Part shown: positions 50,643-61,921 of the stretch, piece by piece | Layout of the letters: every line of letters begins with the position of its first letter | Position numbering within the stretch: position 1 is the stretch's first letter | Source of the DNA: Pandoraea norimbergensis | GTDB lineage: Bacteria > Pseudomonadota > Gammaproteobacteria > Burkholderiales > Burkholderiaceae | Direction: 5' to 3' | Length of the DNA stretch: 64,000 nucleotides | NCBI RefSeq assembly: GCF_001465545.3 | Contig: NZ_CP013480.3 | Location: 5,704,001 to 5,768,000 of the forward strand | Made by a program: the position numbers and the translations under genes | The notes under the pieces: generated by a model | Databases searched by the model: none | Seen by the model: the letters and a program-made list of their open reading frames with translations, nothing else | Told to the model about the DNA's origin: nothing

Positions 50643-51611
50643 CTACACACCGGCTACCGGCCCAACATTCAACACGCCCGCATAGGGCGTTTCCGGCAAA
50701 CCCTGGACGCCGCATCGCACGGCAAACACGTGACCATCGTGCTCGTTGGCATTCGCCCCCGGGCGGATGGACGTGACAAACAACGTATCGTACTCTCGCC
50801 CGCCAAACGCGCACATCGACGGTTTGGACACCGGCAACACGATCTCGCGATCCAGTGCACCGGCAGGCGTAAAGCGCAGCAACCGGCTGCCGTCGTTCGC
50901 ACATGTCCAGTAACAACCGTCCGCATCGACCGCCGCGCCATCGGGGCGGCCCGGGTACTGGTTCATATCCACGAACAGGCGTTGCCCGCTGATCGCACCG
51001 CTGTCGATATCGAAGTCGAATGCCCACACGAGACGCCGCGTCGGGTGCGAATCACTCAGATACATCGTGCGGCCGTCCGGCGAGAAACCCAGACCGTTTT
51101 GCGTCACCAGTGCGTCGACCAACGGTGCCGACAACTCACCCGCGGCGTCGAATCGGAACAACGCACCCGCGTCGCTCGCCAACGACATGTCCTGCACCAT
51201 CGTGCCCGCCCAGAAGCGGCCCTGCCGATCGCAACGTCCGTCGTTGAAACGCATGCCGGGCGCCGGAAAAGCGGGGGCAGCGAGACGATGGAATTGCGCC
51301 GTGTCGACGACGTCCGACTTAGCGAGATCAGCGAGATCATCGCGATGCACCGCGAACAGCCCGGTCTCGGCACCGGCGAGCAACGTGCCCACGGCGTCGA
51401 ACGTGAAGCACGCGACCTGCTCGGGGAAAGTCCACTGGCGATGCGCGCCATCGGCCGGCGTCAGCCGATGCAGTTGCTTCGCAGGGATATCCACCCAGTA
51501 GAGCGCCTGTTCGTCATCGCGCCAGAGCGGGCTTTCTCCAACTGCGTGCGGCGTCGAACGCGTAGGCGCCAGTCGCTCGATGCGTTCGATGCGTTCGATC
51601 GACAGACTCAT
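50643..51611 (-). CDS. SMP-30/gluconolactonase-family lactonase
   Basis: 322-residue six-bladed propeller. Metal ligands: Glu in VGESPLWRDD, Asn in TQNGLGFSPDG and Asp in GRPDGAAVD. Likely opens the aldarolactone made by the upstream uronate dehydrogenase. The N-terminus has an IERIERIER triple repeat from a 9-bp DNA repeat. Overlaps the udh stop by ATGA. Confidence 0.9.
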   Translation of the reverse strand: MSLSIERIERIERLAPTRSTPHAVGESPLWRDDEQALYWVDIPAKQLHRLTPADGAHRQWTFPEQVACFTFDAVGTLLAGAETGLFAVHRDDLADLAKSDVVDTAQFHRLAAPAFPAPGMRFNDGRCDRQGRFWAGTMVQDMSLASDAGALFRFDAAGELSAPLVDALVTQNGLGFSPDGRTMYLSDSHPTRRLVWAFDFDIDSGAISGQRLFVDMNQYPGRPDGAAVDADGCYWTCANDGSRLLRFTPAGALDREIVLPVSKPSMCAFGGREYDTLFVTSIRPGANANEHDGHVFAVRCGVQGLPETPYAGVLNVGPVAGV

Positions 51612-52432
51612 GCTTTGGGCTCCATCGGCCCCATCAGCACGAACGGACCGCCTTGATAGCGTTGGGTCCAGTCATCCATTTGCGTATCGGGCGCCTTCGC
51701 CGGGAACAGCCCTGCGAATTCGGCCGAACTGTCTTGCGGACGGTAGCCGAGGAACGACGCCTTGGTGTTGTCGACCCACAGCGTCGGGTTGTCCGACACG
51801 CCGTAGACGATGGCATGGCCCACGCGATTGGTGAACAGCGAGCAACGCACGAGTTCTGCCAGATCGCGAAAGCTCAGATACGTGACCATCATGCGCGGAT
51901 TCTTCGGCTGCTCGAACGATGAGCCGATGCGCAGGCACACGGTCTCGAGGCCAAAGCGATCGAAGTAGTAACGCGACAGATCTTCGCCAAAACACTTCGA
52001 CAGTCCGTACATGCCATCGGGACGGTGCGGGACGTCGGTATCGAGCACTTCGGTGACTTCGTGAAAGCCCACCGCGTGGTTGGAACTGGCGTACACAATG
52101 CGCTTCACACCCTGCTTCTGCGCGGCGCTGTAGACGTTGTACAGCCCCAGAATGTTCGCTTGCAGAATGTCGTCGAACGGCGCTTCGACGGAAATGCCGC
52201 CCAGATGCACGAGCGCATCCACGCCTTCGAGTAACGCGTGCACGGCGGCGCGATCTGCGAGATCGACCTGCATCGCTTCTTCATGCGGTGCGTCTGCGGT
52301 GACCGGCACGATGTCGCTCACGCGAACGATGTCCGCCCATTCGGCAAGCTTGCCGCGCAATTGTTTGCCGAGGTTGCCCGCTGCGCCGGTCAACAGCAGA
52401 CGGCGGAAGGGTTTGCCGGAAGTCTGGCTCAT
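51608..52432 (-). CDS. udh: Uronate dehydrogenase (NAD-dependent)
   Basis: 274-residue extended-SDR enzyme oxidising D-glucuronate or D-galacturonate to the aldarolactone. NAD motif TGAAGNLGKQL, Ser in YASSNHAVGFH and the YGLSK catalytic pair; LRIGSSFEQPKNPRM is typical of Udh. Second gene of the operon behind the transporter. Confidence 0.88.
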   Translation of the reverse strand: MSQTSGKPFRRLLLTGAAGNLGKQLRGKLAEWADIVRVSDIVPVTADAPHEEAMQVDLADRAAVHALLEGVDALVHLGGISVEAPFDDILQANILGLYNVYSAAQKQGVKRIVYASSNHAVGFHEVTEVLDTDVPHRPDGMYGLSKCFGEDLSRYYFDRFGLETVCLRIGSSFEQPKNPRMMVTYLSFRDLAELVRCSLFTNRVGHAIVYGVSDNPTLWVDNTKASFLGYRPQDSSAEFAGLFPAKAPDTQMDDWTQRYQGGPFVLMGPMEPKA

Positions 52433-52580
52433 GTCACTCCTTGTTCATCGGTAGATCGCCATGCATGCGTCGATGCATCGCTACAACGAAATCGACACTG
52501 CGCCACACACCGGTCAAGGTGCGCAGCGCAGTGTTCGTCAAACTTACTGTTCAGACTTAAGTTCAGGTTCGGGCGCAAGC

Positions 52581-53891
52581 TCAAGCATTCGCCGTGCGCC
52601 CCACATCCACACGCTGCGCCGGTGCCGGGGTCGCCGTGCCGGTGATATGCGGCTTGACCACCGTCCACAGAATCACCGCACCGATCAGGTCACCCAGACC
52701 GAGTGCCACGAAGAACGGGGCATAACCGACGGCCGTCACGAACGCACCGATCACCAGCGTGAACAACAGGTTACCGATACCGGCCGAGAGACCCGCCAGC
52801 CCGGTGACCGTGGCCACTTCATTACGCGGAAACAGGTCGGCCGACATGGAGATCACGCTGATCGAAAGCGTCTGGTGCGCGAAGCCGCCGAGACACAGCA
52901 GGAAAATCGCCATCATCGGGTCTTTGACGAAGCCCACGCCGCACATCGCCGTCATGACGAATGCACCGATGGTGAACACCACGCGTTTGCCGTTGAAGAT
53001 GGTGATCTTGAAATGCTTGTTGAGCCATACGGAAATGGTGCCGCCCATCAGACAGCCGATGTCGGCCGCCACGAACGGCAGCCATGCCGTCGCCGCGATG
53101 GTCTTCAGATCGAAGCCACGCGCCTGACTCAGGTACAACGGCATCCAGAACACGATGGTGCCCCACACCGGATCGGCGAAGAAACGCGGCAGGGCGATGC
53201 CCCAGAAATTACGCTGACGCAGGATCGAACGCAGGTTCGGCTTGCGCGCGTCGGCCGCGGCATCGACGACGTTGCCTTCGTTGATGTAGTCGGACTCGGC
53301 TTGCGTCAGTGCCGGGTGGTCCGTCGGATGACGATAGAACGCGAACCACAGCGCCCCCCACACCAGCCCCAACGCACCGGCGATCACAAACGCGGTTTCC
53401 CAGTTGTAGCGCAGGATCGACCAAGCGATCAGCGGCGGCGCAAGAATGGCGCCGATGGACGTGCCAATGTTGAAGATGCCCGCTGCGAACGCGCGCTCTT
53501 TCGACGGAAACCAGAAGGCTGCGGCACGCATGCCGGCCGGAATGAACGACGCTTCGGCCAACCCCAGCAAACCGCGCAGGACGAACAGCCCGACCCAGCC
53601 GTCTGCCAGACCGTGCAGCATGCACACGATCGACCACATCACGCCGCACAGCAGGAAGCCGAGACGCAGGCCGATGCGGTCCATCAGGTAGCCCGTCAAC
53701 GGGGCGCCGATCGGGTACAGCACGAGGAATGCACCCGTGATCCAGCCGTACTGCTGGGTGGTAATGTGGAGATCCTTCATTACCGTGGGGGCGGCAACGG
53801 CAAGCGAGCTGCGCGCGAGGTAGTTCATGACCGTGCCGAGTGGCAGCAGTCCGATCATCCACCAGCGCAGGCCTTTGATCTTCAGTGCCAT
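52581..53891 (-). CDS. MFS hexuronate/aldarate transporter
   Basis: 436-residue twelve-helix carrier of the anion:cation symporter family. N-terminal LPLGTVMNYLARSSLAVAAPTV and motif GYLMDRIGLRLGF are close to ExuT/GudP/GarP. First gene of the three-gene operon, so it probably imports glucuronate/galacturonate. Confidence 0.9.
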   Translation of the reverse strand: MALKIKGLRWWMIGLLPLGTVMNYLARSSLAVAAPTVMKDLHITTQQYGWITGAFLVLYPIGAPLTGYLMDRIGLRLGFLLCGVMWSIVCMLHGLADGWVGLFVLRGLLGLAEASFIPAGMRAAAFWFPSKERAFAAGIFNIGTSIGAILAPPLIAWSILRYNWETAFVIAGALGLVWGALWFAFYRHPTDHPALTQAESDYINEGNVVDAAADARKPNLRSILRQRNFWGIALPRFFADPVWGTIVFWMPLYLSQARGFDLKTIAATAWLPFVAADIGCLMGGTISVWLNKHFKITIFNGKRVVFTIGAFVMTAMCGVGFVKDPMMAIFLLCLGGFAHQTLSISVISMSADLFPRNEVATVTGLAGLSAGIGNLLFTLVIGAFVTAVGYAPFFVALGLGDLIGAVILWTVVKPHITGTATPAPAQRVDVGRTANA

Positions 53892-54108
53892 GATGGTTGT
53901 CTCTCTGTTGTGGATTTTTTTGTTGCGAGTGCATGGCTCGCATGGAGAGGCATCCTACGTGAGACGATGTACGATGACAATGGCTGTTTGTGGCGTTTAC
54001 GGATAATCCCTAGTGTTTTGATTTACCCCGGCGCAACACGTCATATACCTTATAGGCATTGATGTTTGCACATGTTGGGAAGGATTTCCCACATGTCATC
54101 GCATCGAA

Positions 54109-54133
54109 AAGATGTCTTGTTGTATGACATCTT
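54109..54133. promoter_or_regulatory. Candidate GntR/FadR-type operator
   Basis: Perfect 8-bp inverted repeat AAGATGTC/GACATCTT with a 9-base spacer. Inside it TTGTATGACAT fits the GT-N3-AC core of FadR-type GntR sites. A second dyad TGGGAA/TTCCCA flanked by ACATGT on both sides lies at 54070-54096. About 220 bp upstream of the transporter start. Confidence 0.5.
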
Positions 54134-54212
54134 ATATTTAGCGATTTACTGAATTTCCAGCTTGGCGGGCGTTGCACCCGACAGCACCTGCGCAAGACGA
54201 ACAGGCAAGAAA

Positions 54213-54244
54213 AAACCGCCCGAACGTTGCCGTTCGGACGGTTT
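54213..54244 (-). terminator. Rho-independent terminator of gltBD
   Basis: 14-bp stem with one mismatch (54213-54226 with 54231-54244), TTGC loop, and a run of T on the minus strand; 90 bp after the gltD stop. Confidence 0.88.
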
Positions 54245-54334
54245 CTCCACAGCGACGCAGCTGCCTACGGCTGCGCCCCCTCCTCTCAAACTCAACAACC
54301 ACCCCGTATTTGTGGTTTTGGCAGGCAAATTTGC

Positions 54335-55801
54335 TTAGCGCGGCAGTTCCGAATGGCCCATCAGGAACTCGTCGACCGCGCGTGCGCACTGACGGCCTTC
54401 GCGAATCGCCCACACCACCAGCGACTGACCGCGACGCACGTCACCGGCAGCAAACACCTTCGGCAGATTCGTCGTGTAGGCGCGCTCGCCTTCGGTCGAG
54501 GCACGCACGTTGCCGCGCGCATCCTTGTCCACGCCGAACGCGTCGAGCACGGTCTGCACCGGCGAGACGAAGCCCATGGCCAGCAGCACCAGATCGGCCT
54601 TCAACTCGAACTCCGAACCGGCCACTTCCTGCATCTTGCCGTCCTTCCATTCGAGGCGCACGGCGATCAGCTTTTCCACCTTGCCGTTCTTGCCTTCGAA
54701 GCGCTTCGTCGCGACCGACCAGTCACGCTCGCAACCTTCGTCATGGCTCGACGACGTGCGCAGCTTGGTCGGCCAGTACGGCCACACCATTGGCTTGTTT
54801 TCCTGCTCCGGCGGCTGCGGCAGCAGCTCGAACTGCATCACGTGCTTCGCACCATGACGGTTCGACGTGCCCACGCAATCCGAACCCGTATCGCCGCCAC
54901 CGATCACGATCACGCTCTTGCCCGTCGCCAGCATCTGGTTCGCCAGCTTGTCGCCCGCGTTGACCTTGTTCTGCTGCGGCAGGAATTCCATCGCGAAATG
55001 CACGCCTTCGAGCTCACGCCCCGGCACCGGCAGATCGCGCGGCTGTTCCGCACCACCCGCGATGACCACGGCGTCGAACTGCGCTTGCAGTTGTTCCGGC
55101 GAAATCGTCTCTTTCGAGAAGTTGTTGATGGTGGCATCCGGCGCATCTTTGCCGATGTACACACCGGTGCGGAACGTCACGCCCTCGGCTTCCATCTGAC
55201 GCATGCGGCGATCGATCAGCCACTTTTCGAGCTTGAAGTCGGGAATGCCGTAACGCAGCAGGCCGCCCACGCGATCGTTCTTTTCGAACACGGTCACGTC
55301 GTGACCGGCGCGTGCCAGTTGTTGTGCGACTGCCAGACCCGCCGGGCCCGAACCGACCACGGCAACCGTTTTGCCGGTCTTGTGCTTGGCGGGCTGCGGC
55401 TCAACCCAGCCTTCGCTCCACGCCTTGTCGATGATCGCGTGTTCGATCGACTTGATGCCCACGGCGTCGCTGTTGATGTTCAGCGTGCACGCGGCTTCAC
55501 ACGGTGCCGGGCAGATGCGGCCCGTGAACTCCGGGAAGTTGTTTGTCGAGTGCAACACCGCAATCGCCGACTTCCAGTCCTGGCGATACACCAGATCGTT
55601 GAAGTCGGGAATGATGTTGTTGACCGGGCAACCGTTGTTACAGAACGGGATGCCGCAATCCATGCAGCGTGCGCCCTGTACTTTTGCCTGATCGTCGGAG
55701 AGCGCGAGCACGAACTCCTTGTAATGCTTGACCCGTGCCAGCGGTGCTTCGTACGACTCGCTCTGGCGCTCGAATTCGAGAAAACCTGTGACCTTGCCCA
55801 T
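54335..55801 (-). CDS. gltD: Glutamate synthase small subunit
   Basis: 488-residue NADPH-oxidising subunit. N-terminal Fe-S cysteines in [15 protein letters not shown] and [12 protein letters not shown] motif [21 protein letters not shown] motif [13 protein letters not shown]. Feeds electrons to GltB. Follows gltB after 96 bp. Confidence 0.97.
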   Translation of the reverse strand: MGKVTGFLEFERQSESYEAPLARVKHYKEFVLALSDDQAKVQGARCMDCGIPFCNNGCPVNNIIPDFNDLVYRQDWKSAIAVLHSTNNFPEFTGRICPAPCEAACTLNINSDAVGIKSIEHAIIDKAWSEGWVEPQPAKHKTGKTVAVVGSGPAGLAVAQQLARAGHDVTVFEKNDRVGGLLRYGIPDFKLEKWLIDRRMRQMEAEGVTFRTGVYIGKDAPDATINNFSKETISPEQLQAQFDAVVIAGGAEQPRDLPVPGRELEGVHFAMEFLPQQNKVNAGDKLANQMLATGKSVIVIGGGDTGSDCVGTSNRHGAKHVMQFELLPQPPEQENKPMVWPYWPTKLRTSSSHDEGCERDWSVATKRFEGKNGKVEKLIAVRLEWKDGKMQEVAGSEFELKADLVLLAMGFVSPVQTVLDAFGVDKDARGNVRASTEGERAYTTNLPKVFAAGDVRRGQSLVVWAIREGRQCARAVDEFLMGHSELPR

Positions 55802-55897
55802 GTTTCTTCAGTCGGAAAGTTTTGTGGTTACCGTGCCTCACCCGCGCGCGGCACGCCGACAGGGCCCTCACCCTGTGACGTGACCGCGCATTCGGTA

Positions 55898-58800
55898 TCA
55901 GGCCGCCAGTGCTTGTTTGTCGTTGGCTTTGGCCATTTCGCCCAAAGCGCGTTTGTATTCGTTCGGGAACACCTTCACGAACTTGCGGCGGGCGCTGTCC
56001 CAGTCCTCAAGCAACGCCTTCGCGCGCATCGAACCGGTGTACTGGAAGTGACGCTCGATCAGCTCGCGCAGCAACGCTTCGTCGGTCTGGCCGCGATGCC
56101 ACAGGCCCTGACTCACCGTACGCTCCTGCTCGCCGTGCGGCAGCACCGGATCCAGCGCGACCATCGCCGTGTTGCACTTGGCGCCGAAGGTACCGTCGGC
56201 GTCGTAGATGTACGCCACGCCACCCGACATGCCCGCAGCAAAGTTGCGGCCCGTCTCGCCCAGCACGACCACCGTGCCGCCGGTCATGTATTCGCAACCG
56301 TGATCGCCCGTGCCTTCCACGACGGCCGTGGCCCCCGAGTTACGCACGCAGAAGCGCTCGCCGGCCACGCCGTTGAAGAACGCTTCGCCTTCGATCGCAC
56401 CGATCATCACGGTGTTGCCCACGATGATGTTGTTCTCGGCGTCGCCGCGGAAGTCGTTGGTCGGACGCACGATGATGCGGCCACCCGACAAGCCCTTGCC
56501 GACGTAGTCGTTACCGTCGCCCACGAGATCGAGCGTGATACCGCGCGCCAGGAAGGCACCGAAGCTCTGACCCGCCGTGCCCTTGAGTTGCACGTGGATC
56601 GTGTCGTCCGGCAGACCTTCGTGACCGTAGCGCTTGGCGACTTCGCCCGAGAGCATCGCGCCGACCGTGCGGTTACGGTTGCGCACCGGCTGGATGAACG
56701 AGACGTGCTCGCCCTTTTCCAGCGCCGGCAGCGCCTTCTCGATCAGCGCGTGATCGAGTGCCTGCACCAGACCGTGATCTTGCGACTCGACATGCAGACG
56801 CGGCACCGAGGCTTCGACCTCCGGCAGGTAGAAGATGCGCGAGAAATCGAGACCCTTCGCCTTCCAGTGCTCCACGCCCGACTTGGTGTTGAGCAGGTCG
56901 GCACGGCCGATCAGGTCATCGAACTTCGCGATGCCCAGTTGCGCCATGATTTCGCGCACTTCCTCGGCCACAAAGAAGAAGTAATTGACGACGTGTTCCG
57001 GCTTGCCTTGGAATTTCTTGCGCAGCACCGGATCTTGCGTCGCCACGCCCACCGGGCAGGTGTTCAGGTGGCACTTGCGCATCATGATGCAGCCTTCGAC
57101 GACGAGCGGTGCCGTCGCGAAGCCGAATTCGTCAGCGCCGAGCAGCGCACCGATCACCACGTCACGGCCGGTCTTCATCTGACCGTCGGCCTGCACGCGG
57201 ATACGCCCGCGCAGACGGTTGAGCACCAGCGTTTGCTGCGTCTCAGCCAAGCCCAGTTCCCACGGCGAGCCGGCGTACTTCACCGACGACAGCGGCGAGG
57301 CGCCCGTGCCGCCATCATGACCGGCGATCACAACGTGATCGGCCTTGGCCTTGGCAACACCGGCAGCCACCGTGCCCACGCCCACTTCGGACACGAGCTT
57401 CACCGAGATCGACGACGAGGCGTTCACGTTCTTCAGATCGTGAATCAGCTGTGCCAGATCTTCAATCGAGTAAATGTCATGGTGCGGCGGCGGCGAGATC
57501 AGACCCACGCCCGGCACCGAGTAACGCAGCTTGCCGATGTACTCGGTCACCTTGTGACCCGGCAATTGACCGCCTTCGCCCGGCTTCGCGCCCTGCGCCA
57601 TCTTGATCTGGATCTGATCGGCCGAGACCAGATAGTCGGCCGTCACACCAAAGCGGCCCGAGGCCACTTGCTTGATGCGCGAGCGCAGCGAGTCGCCGTC
57701 TTGCAGCTCGATATCGGCTTCGATGACGTCGTGGCCCACGATCGAGGCAAGCGATTCGCCCTTCTTGATCGGAATACCCTTGAGTTCGTTGCGATAACGG
57801 CGCGGATCTTCACCGCCCTCACCCGTGTTCGACTTGCCGCCGATACGGTTCATCGCCACGGCCAGCGTCGCGTGCGCTTCGGTCGAGATCGAACCGAGCG
57901 ACATGGCACCCGTCGCGAAACGCTTCACGATGTCTTTGGCCGACTCGACTTGATCGAGCGGGATCGCGCGCTGCGGATCGACGCGGAACTCGAACAGACC
58001 GCGCAGCGTCATGTGGCGCTTGCTCTGGTCGTTGATGAGGTTCGCGTATTCCTTGTACGTCTGGTACGAGTTGGAACGGGTCGAGTGCTGGAGCTTGGCG
58101 ATGGCGTCCGGGGTCCACATGTGGTCTTCACCACGAATGCGGAACGCGTATTCGCCACCGGCGTCGAGCATGTTGGCCAGCACCGGATTGTCGCCGAAGG
58201 CTTCACGATGCAGACGCACCGCTTCTTCCGCCACTTCGAAGATGCCGATACCGCCGACGTTCGACGCCGTGCCCTGGAAGTACTTGCGGACCAGTTCCTG
58301 CGACAGGCCAATGGCTTCGAAGATCTGTGCACCCGTGTACGACATGTACGTCGAGATGCCCATCTTCGACATGACCTTGTGCAGCCCCTTGCCGACGGCC
58401 TTCACAAAATGCTTCACGGCCTTCTCGGGCGTCAGGTCGCCGCCTTGCTTGCGGGCGATCTGCGCGAGCGTTTCCATCGCGAGATACGGGTGCACGGCTT
58501 CGGCACCGTAGCCGGCCAGCAGCGCGAAGTGATGCACTTCACGGGCCGAACCGGTTTCCACCACGAGACCCGTGCTCGTGCGCAGACCTTGCGCCACCAG
58601 ATGCTGGTGCACGGCCGACGTGGCGAGCAGCGCCGGCATGGCGACTTGTTCGCGATTCGTCAGACGGTCGGAGACGATCAGGATGTTGTAGCCCGACTTC
58701 ACCGCGTCGACAGCTTCGGCGCACAGCGATGCGAGGCGGGCTTCGATGCCTTCCTTGCCCCAGGCGACCGGGTAGCAGATGTTCAACTCGTACGAGCGGA

Positions 58801-60631
58801 ATTTGCCGCCGGTGTACTTGTCGATGTGACGGATCTTCGAGATTTCCTTGAAGTCCAGCACCGGCTGCGACACTTCGAGACGCATCGGCGGGTTGATGTT
58901 GTTCGTGTCGAGCAGGTTCGGCTTCGGGCCGATGAACGACACCAGCGACATCACCATGTTTTCGCGGATCGGGTCGATCGGCGGGTTCGTCACCTGCGCA
59001 AACAGCTGGCGGAAGTAGTGATAGAGCGTCTTGTTCTTGTTGCTCATCACCGCGAGCGGGCTGTCGTTGCCCATTGAGCCCACGGCTTCTTCACCGTTGA
59101 TCGCCATCGGCGTCATCAACACCTTCACTTCTTCCTGCGTGTAACCGAACGCCTGCTGCAAGTCGATCAGCGGCGTGGCCGTGTCGTGATGCACACCGGC
59201 CTCTTCCACCTTCGGCTCGATCTCGTCGAGCTTGATGCGCACGGCGTCGATCCAGCTCTTGTAGGGCTTGGCGTTGGCCAGGTTGTCCTTGAGCTCCTTG
59301 TCGTCGATGATGCGGCCCTGTTCCATATCGATCAGGAACATCTTGCCCGGTTGCAGGCGCCACTTCTTGACGATCTTCGACTCGGGAATCGGCAGCACGC
59401 CCGATTCCGACGCCAGAATCACCATGTCGTCATCGGTGATGACGTAGCGCGCCGGGCGCAGACCGTTACGGTCGAGCGTCGCGCCGATTTGACGACCGTC
59501 GGTGAAGGCGATGGCAGCGGGGCCGTCCCACGGCTCCATCATCGCGGCGTGGTATTCGTAGAACGCGCGGCGGTTCTCGTCCATCAACGTGTGCTGTTCC
59601 CAGGCTTCCGGGATCATCATCATCATCGCGTGGGCGAGCGGGTAGCCGGCCATCGTGAGCATTTCGAGGCAGTTGTCGAACGATGCGGTGTCCGACTGGC
59701 CCGGATAGATCAGCGGCCACAGCTTTTGCAGATCGCTGCCGAGCACGGCCGACGAGATCGCACCCGTGCGGGCGTTGATCCAGTTGACGTTGCCCTTGAC
59801 GGTGTTGATTTCGCCGTTGTGCGCCACCATGCGATACGGGTGGGCGAGTTCCCAGGCCGGGAACGTGTTGGTCGAGAAGCGCTGGTGCACGAGGGCGAGC
59901 GCGGAGACCGTGCGCGGATCGGCCAGATCGCGGTAGTAGCGGCCGACCTGATCGCACAGCAGCAGACCCTTGTAGACGATGGTGCGTGCCGACATCGACG
60001 GCACGAAGTATTCCTTGCCGTGCTTGAGCTTGAGCGCCTGAATGCGGTGGCTTGCGGTCTTGCGGATGACGTACAGCTTACGTTCGAGCGCGTCGGTCAC
60101 CATGATGTCCTGACCGCGACCGATGAAGATCTGACGGATCACCGGCTCGGTGGCCTTCACGTTCGGCGACATCGGCATGTCGCGATCGATGGCGACATCG
60201 CGCCAGCCCAGCACGACCTGACCTTCGGCCTTCACGGTGCGCTCGAGCTCTTGTTCGCAAGCGAGACGCGACGCGTGTTCCTTCGGCAGGAAGATCATGC
60301 CCACGCCATACTCGCCGGCCGGCGGCAGCGTGACGCCCTGACGGGCCATCTCTTCGCGGTAGAACTGATCGGGAATCTGGAGCAGGATGCCGGCACCGTC
60401 GCCCATCAGCGGGTCGGCGCCCACGGCGCCCCGGTGATCGAGGTTCTCGAGGATCTTCAGACCCTGCTCGACGATGGCGTGACTCTTCACACCCTTGATA
60501 TGGGCCACGAAGCCGACACCGCAGGCGTCGTGTTCATTGGCCGGGTCGTACATGCCCTGTGCGTCCGGCGCCACGTACGCCTCACCCGGCAGCGCTGCTG
60601 CCGTCGCAATCGGTTGCTGTTTCTTTTCCAC
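55898..60631 (-). CDS. gltB: Glutamate synthase large subunit
   Basis: 1577-residue ferredoxin-like/NADPH GOGAT alpha subunit. The glutaminase domain starts at the Cys of HDACGVGF, so the first about 35 residues form a propeptide. The central and FMN domains follow, with [3Fe-4S] cysteines in [15 protein letters not shown]. The C-terminal beta-helix has the Gly-rich [21 protein letters not shown]. Confidence 0.97.
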   Translation of the reverse strand: MEKKQQPIATAAALPGEAYVAPDAQGMYDPANEHDACGVGFVAHIKGVKSHAIVEQGLKILENLDHRGAVGADPLMGDGAGILLQIPDQFYREEMARQGVTLPPAGEYGVGMIFLPKEHASRLACEQELERTVKAEGQVVLGWRDVAIDRDMPMSPNVKATEPVIRQIFIGRGQDIMVTDALERKLYVIRKTASHRIQALKLKHGKEYFVPSMSARTIVYKGLLLCDQVGRYYRDLADPRTVSALALVHQRFSTNTFPAWELAHPYRMVAHNGEINTVKGNVNWINARTGAISSAVLGSDLQKLWPLIYPGQSDTASFDNCLEMLTMAGYPLAHAMMMMIPEAWEQHTLMDENRRAFYEYHAAMMEPWDGPAAIAFTDGRQIGATLDRNGLRPARYVITDDDMVILASESGVLPIPESKIVKKWRLQPGKMFLIDMEQGRIIDDKELKDNLANAKPYKSWIDAVRIKLDEIEPKVEEAGVHHDTATPLIDLQQAFGYTQEEVKVLMTPMAINGEEAVGSMGNDSPLAVMSNKNKTLYHYFRQLFAQVTNPPIDPIRENMVMSLVSFIGPKPNLLDTNNINPPMRLEVSQPVLDFKEISKIRHIDKYTGGKFRSYELNICYPVAWGKEGIEARLASLCAEAVDAVKSGYNILIVSDRLTNREQVAMPALLATSAVHQHLVAQGLRTSTGLVVETGSAREVHHFALLAGYGAEAVHPYLAMETLAQIARKQGGDLTPEKAVKHFVKAVGKGLHKVMSKMGISTYMSYTGAQIFEAIGLSQELVRKYFQGTASNVGGIGIFEVAEEAVRLHREAFGDNPVLANMLDAGGEYAFRIRGEDHMWTPDAIAKLQHSTRSNSYQTYKEYANLINDQSKRHMTLRGLFEFRVDPQRAIPLDQVESAKDIVKRFATGAMSLGSISTEAHATLAVAMNRIGGKSNTGEGGEDPRRYRNELKGIPIKKGESLASIVGHDVIEADIELQDGDSLRSRIKQVASGRFGVTADYLVSADQIQIKMAQGAKPGEGGQLPGHKVTEYIGKLRYSVPGVGLISPPPHHDIYSIEDLAQLIHDLKNVNASSSISVKLVSEVGVGTVAAGVAKAKADHVVIAGHDGGTGASPLSSVKYAGSPWELGLAETQQTLVLNRLRGRIRVQADGQMKTGRDVVIGALLGADEFGFATAPLVVEGCIMMRKCHLNTCPVGVATQDPVLRKKFQGKPEHVVNYFFFVAEEVREIMAQLGIAKFDDLIGRADLLNTKSGVEHWKAKGLDFSRIFYLPEVEASVPRLHVESQDHGLVQALDHALIEKALPALEKGEHVSFIQPVRNRNRTVGAMLSGEVAKRYGHEGLPDDTIHVQLKGTAGQSFGAFLARGITLDLVGDGNDYVGKGLSGGRIIVRPTNDFRGDAENNIIVGNTVMIGAIEGEAFFNGVAGERFCVRNSGATAVVEGTGDHGCEYMTGGTVVVLGETGRNFAAGMSGGVAYIYDADGTFGAKCNTAMVALDPVLPHGEQERTVSQGLWHRGQTDEALLRELIERHFQYTGSMRAKALLEDWDSARRKFVKVFPNEYKRALGEMAKANDKQALAA

Positions 60632-61021
60632 GAGTTACACCGTCTCTTGGCGAGGCCGCCGCGCGCATGTTCGTCACGGTCGGCCGGGTTAAGTGGGGGT
60701 TGGCCGGGCAGGCCAGACTGCGGTGTCGCACGCGTCGAAGATCATTCTCGAGTGTCGCCACAGGTACCGACTCAGTGCGCACGGTTTTGCGCATCGCACC
60801 AATCGGCCGAAGTTGGAATATACGCTATGAAATTCACAATGACAAAATATTTTAATGGGGTCAGATTCCAATTAACGACCGCACCAAAAGAAGGCTTATT
60901 TTTATTGGGGTCAGATTGTTTTCATCAATTTGATCACCGTCATAAATTTGTTGAATTTCAAGCAGTTGAGGGAGATTGGCGAACCCGGACGGGTTCGCCG
61001 ATGGGGAGATTCAGCAGGAGA
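60632..61021. other. gltB upstream region with repeat copies
   Basis: About 390 bp holding the gltB promoter region, two direct copies of TGGGGTCAGATT (60856-60867 and 60906-60917, 50 bp apart) and a 10-bp palindrome GGCGAACCCG-GA-CGGGTTCGCC (60978-60999). The repeats lie downstream of the transposase gene and resemble the REP-type sequences linked to such genes. Confidence 0.6.
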
Positions 61022-61723
61022 TCAGAGCAGATCGGAGGCCAACTTGCGGGGACGGCCACGCGTGAGTGGACTCACTCGACGATTCGCCGCCAGTGACATT
61101 CTCGCCAGATATTCGGGGCCGCCAAGCAGCCACCCCTTCTGCGTGGCTGTACGCAGCGCGTCAACCTCGTAGGGCGGCAGCGGAACTGAGAACCCCTCCG
61201 CGTAGGTACGTTGACGTTCGAACGGCGTATTACCGAGTGACCAATACAGCGCGTGATCGGTCACGAGGCTATCGACCGTCAGGCCTACGTGATGGTTGTA
61301 GCTCGACCACACGTAGTTGCCCGGGGCGTCGGCCAGCCCGGCGCGCACCGGGTTGAGTTCGACATAACGGCTCGCGAGCAGCAGATAGTGCTCGGCTTCG
61401 ATGACCGTCGCCCGGTAGCGCCCTTCCCACAAGGTGCCGGTGCGCTGGTGCCGCCGGTTGAAGTACAGCACGTAATAGCGGCCGACCGCCTGAAGCGTGG
61501 CGGGCAGGCTGCGCTCGTCGGCCGGCGTCGCGACCAGATGGAGATGGTTCGGCATCATGCACCACGCGTGAATCGCCAGCCCGTGCGCTCGCGCAGCTTC
61601 GCGCAGACGGTCATGGAATACACGCCGGTCTTCGTCGTCCACGAAGATGGCTTGCCGGTTGTTGCCGCGCAGAATCACATGCTGCGGCTGACGGGGAATA
61701 AAGAGTCGCGGTAATCGGGCCAT
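61022..61723 (-). CDS. REP-associated tyrosine transposase (RAYT, Y1 family)
   Basis: 233-residue single-strand DNA transposase. Starts MARLPRLFIPRQPQHVILRG. The HUH motif is MMPNHLHLV and the candidate catalytic Tyr is in ASRYVELNPVRAG. The C-terminal GRPRK tail is typical of RAYTs. Appears intact. Confidence 0.92.
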   Translation of the reverse strand: MARLPRLFIPRQPQHVILRGNNRQAIFVDDEDRRVFHDRLREAARAHGLAIHAWCMMPNHLHLVATPADERSLPATLQAVGRYYVLYFNRRHQRTGTLWEGRYRATVIEAEHYLLLASRYVELNPVRAGLADAPGNYVWSSYNHHVGLTVDSLVTDHALYWSLGNTPFERQRTYAEGFSVPLPPYEVDALRTATQKGWLLGGPEYLARMSLAANRRVSPLTRGRPRKLASDLL

Positions 61724-61921
61724 GCGAATTCAAATGTAAAGCTTTAAAGCTCGATATCACGATTCGCGAGGCAGTTTCGACAGCAAAAACCTCTTTAAAT
61801 ACTGATATCTAGCCAATTCCCTTTGATTCGTACAAAAACTCTAGATTCGACGATTGCGCCCAGAGTCCACCAGCGCATAATGCATCGAAAAATAAATAAA
61901 TAATCTTGGGAGGATAGACAA

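Larger units (their letters stand above)
53892..54334. other. Intergenic region upstream of the uronate operon
   Basis: About 440 bp, AT-rich in its middle. It contains two dyads that look like regulator sites (54070-54096 and 54109-54133), the probable promoter of the transporter gene, and the gltD terminator at 54213-54244. No regulator gene is adjacent. Confidence 0.55.

Noticed and set aside
54227..59077. A 1616-codon open frame on the plus strand across gltD and gltB
   Set aside because: It is antisense to two clear conserved genes; high GC at third positions removes stops in this frame. The His/Arg-rich product has no recognisable domain.
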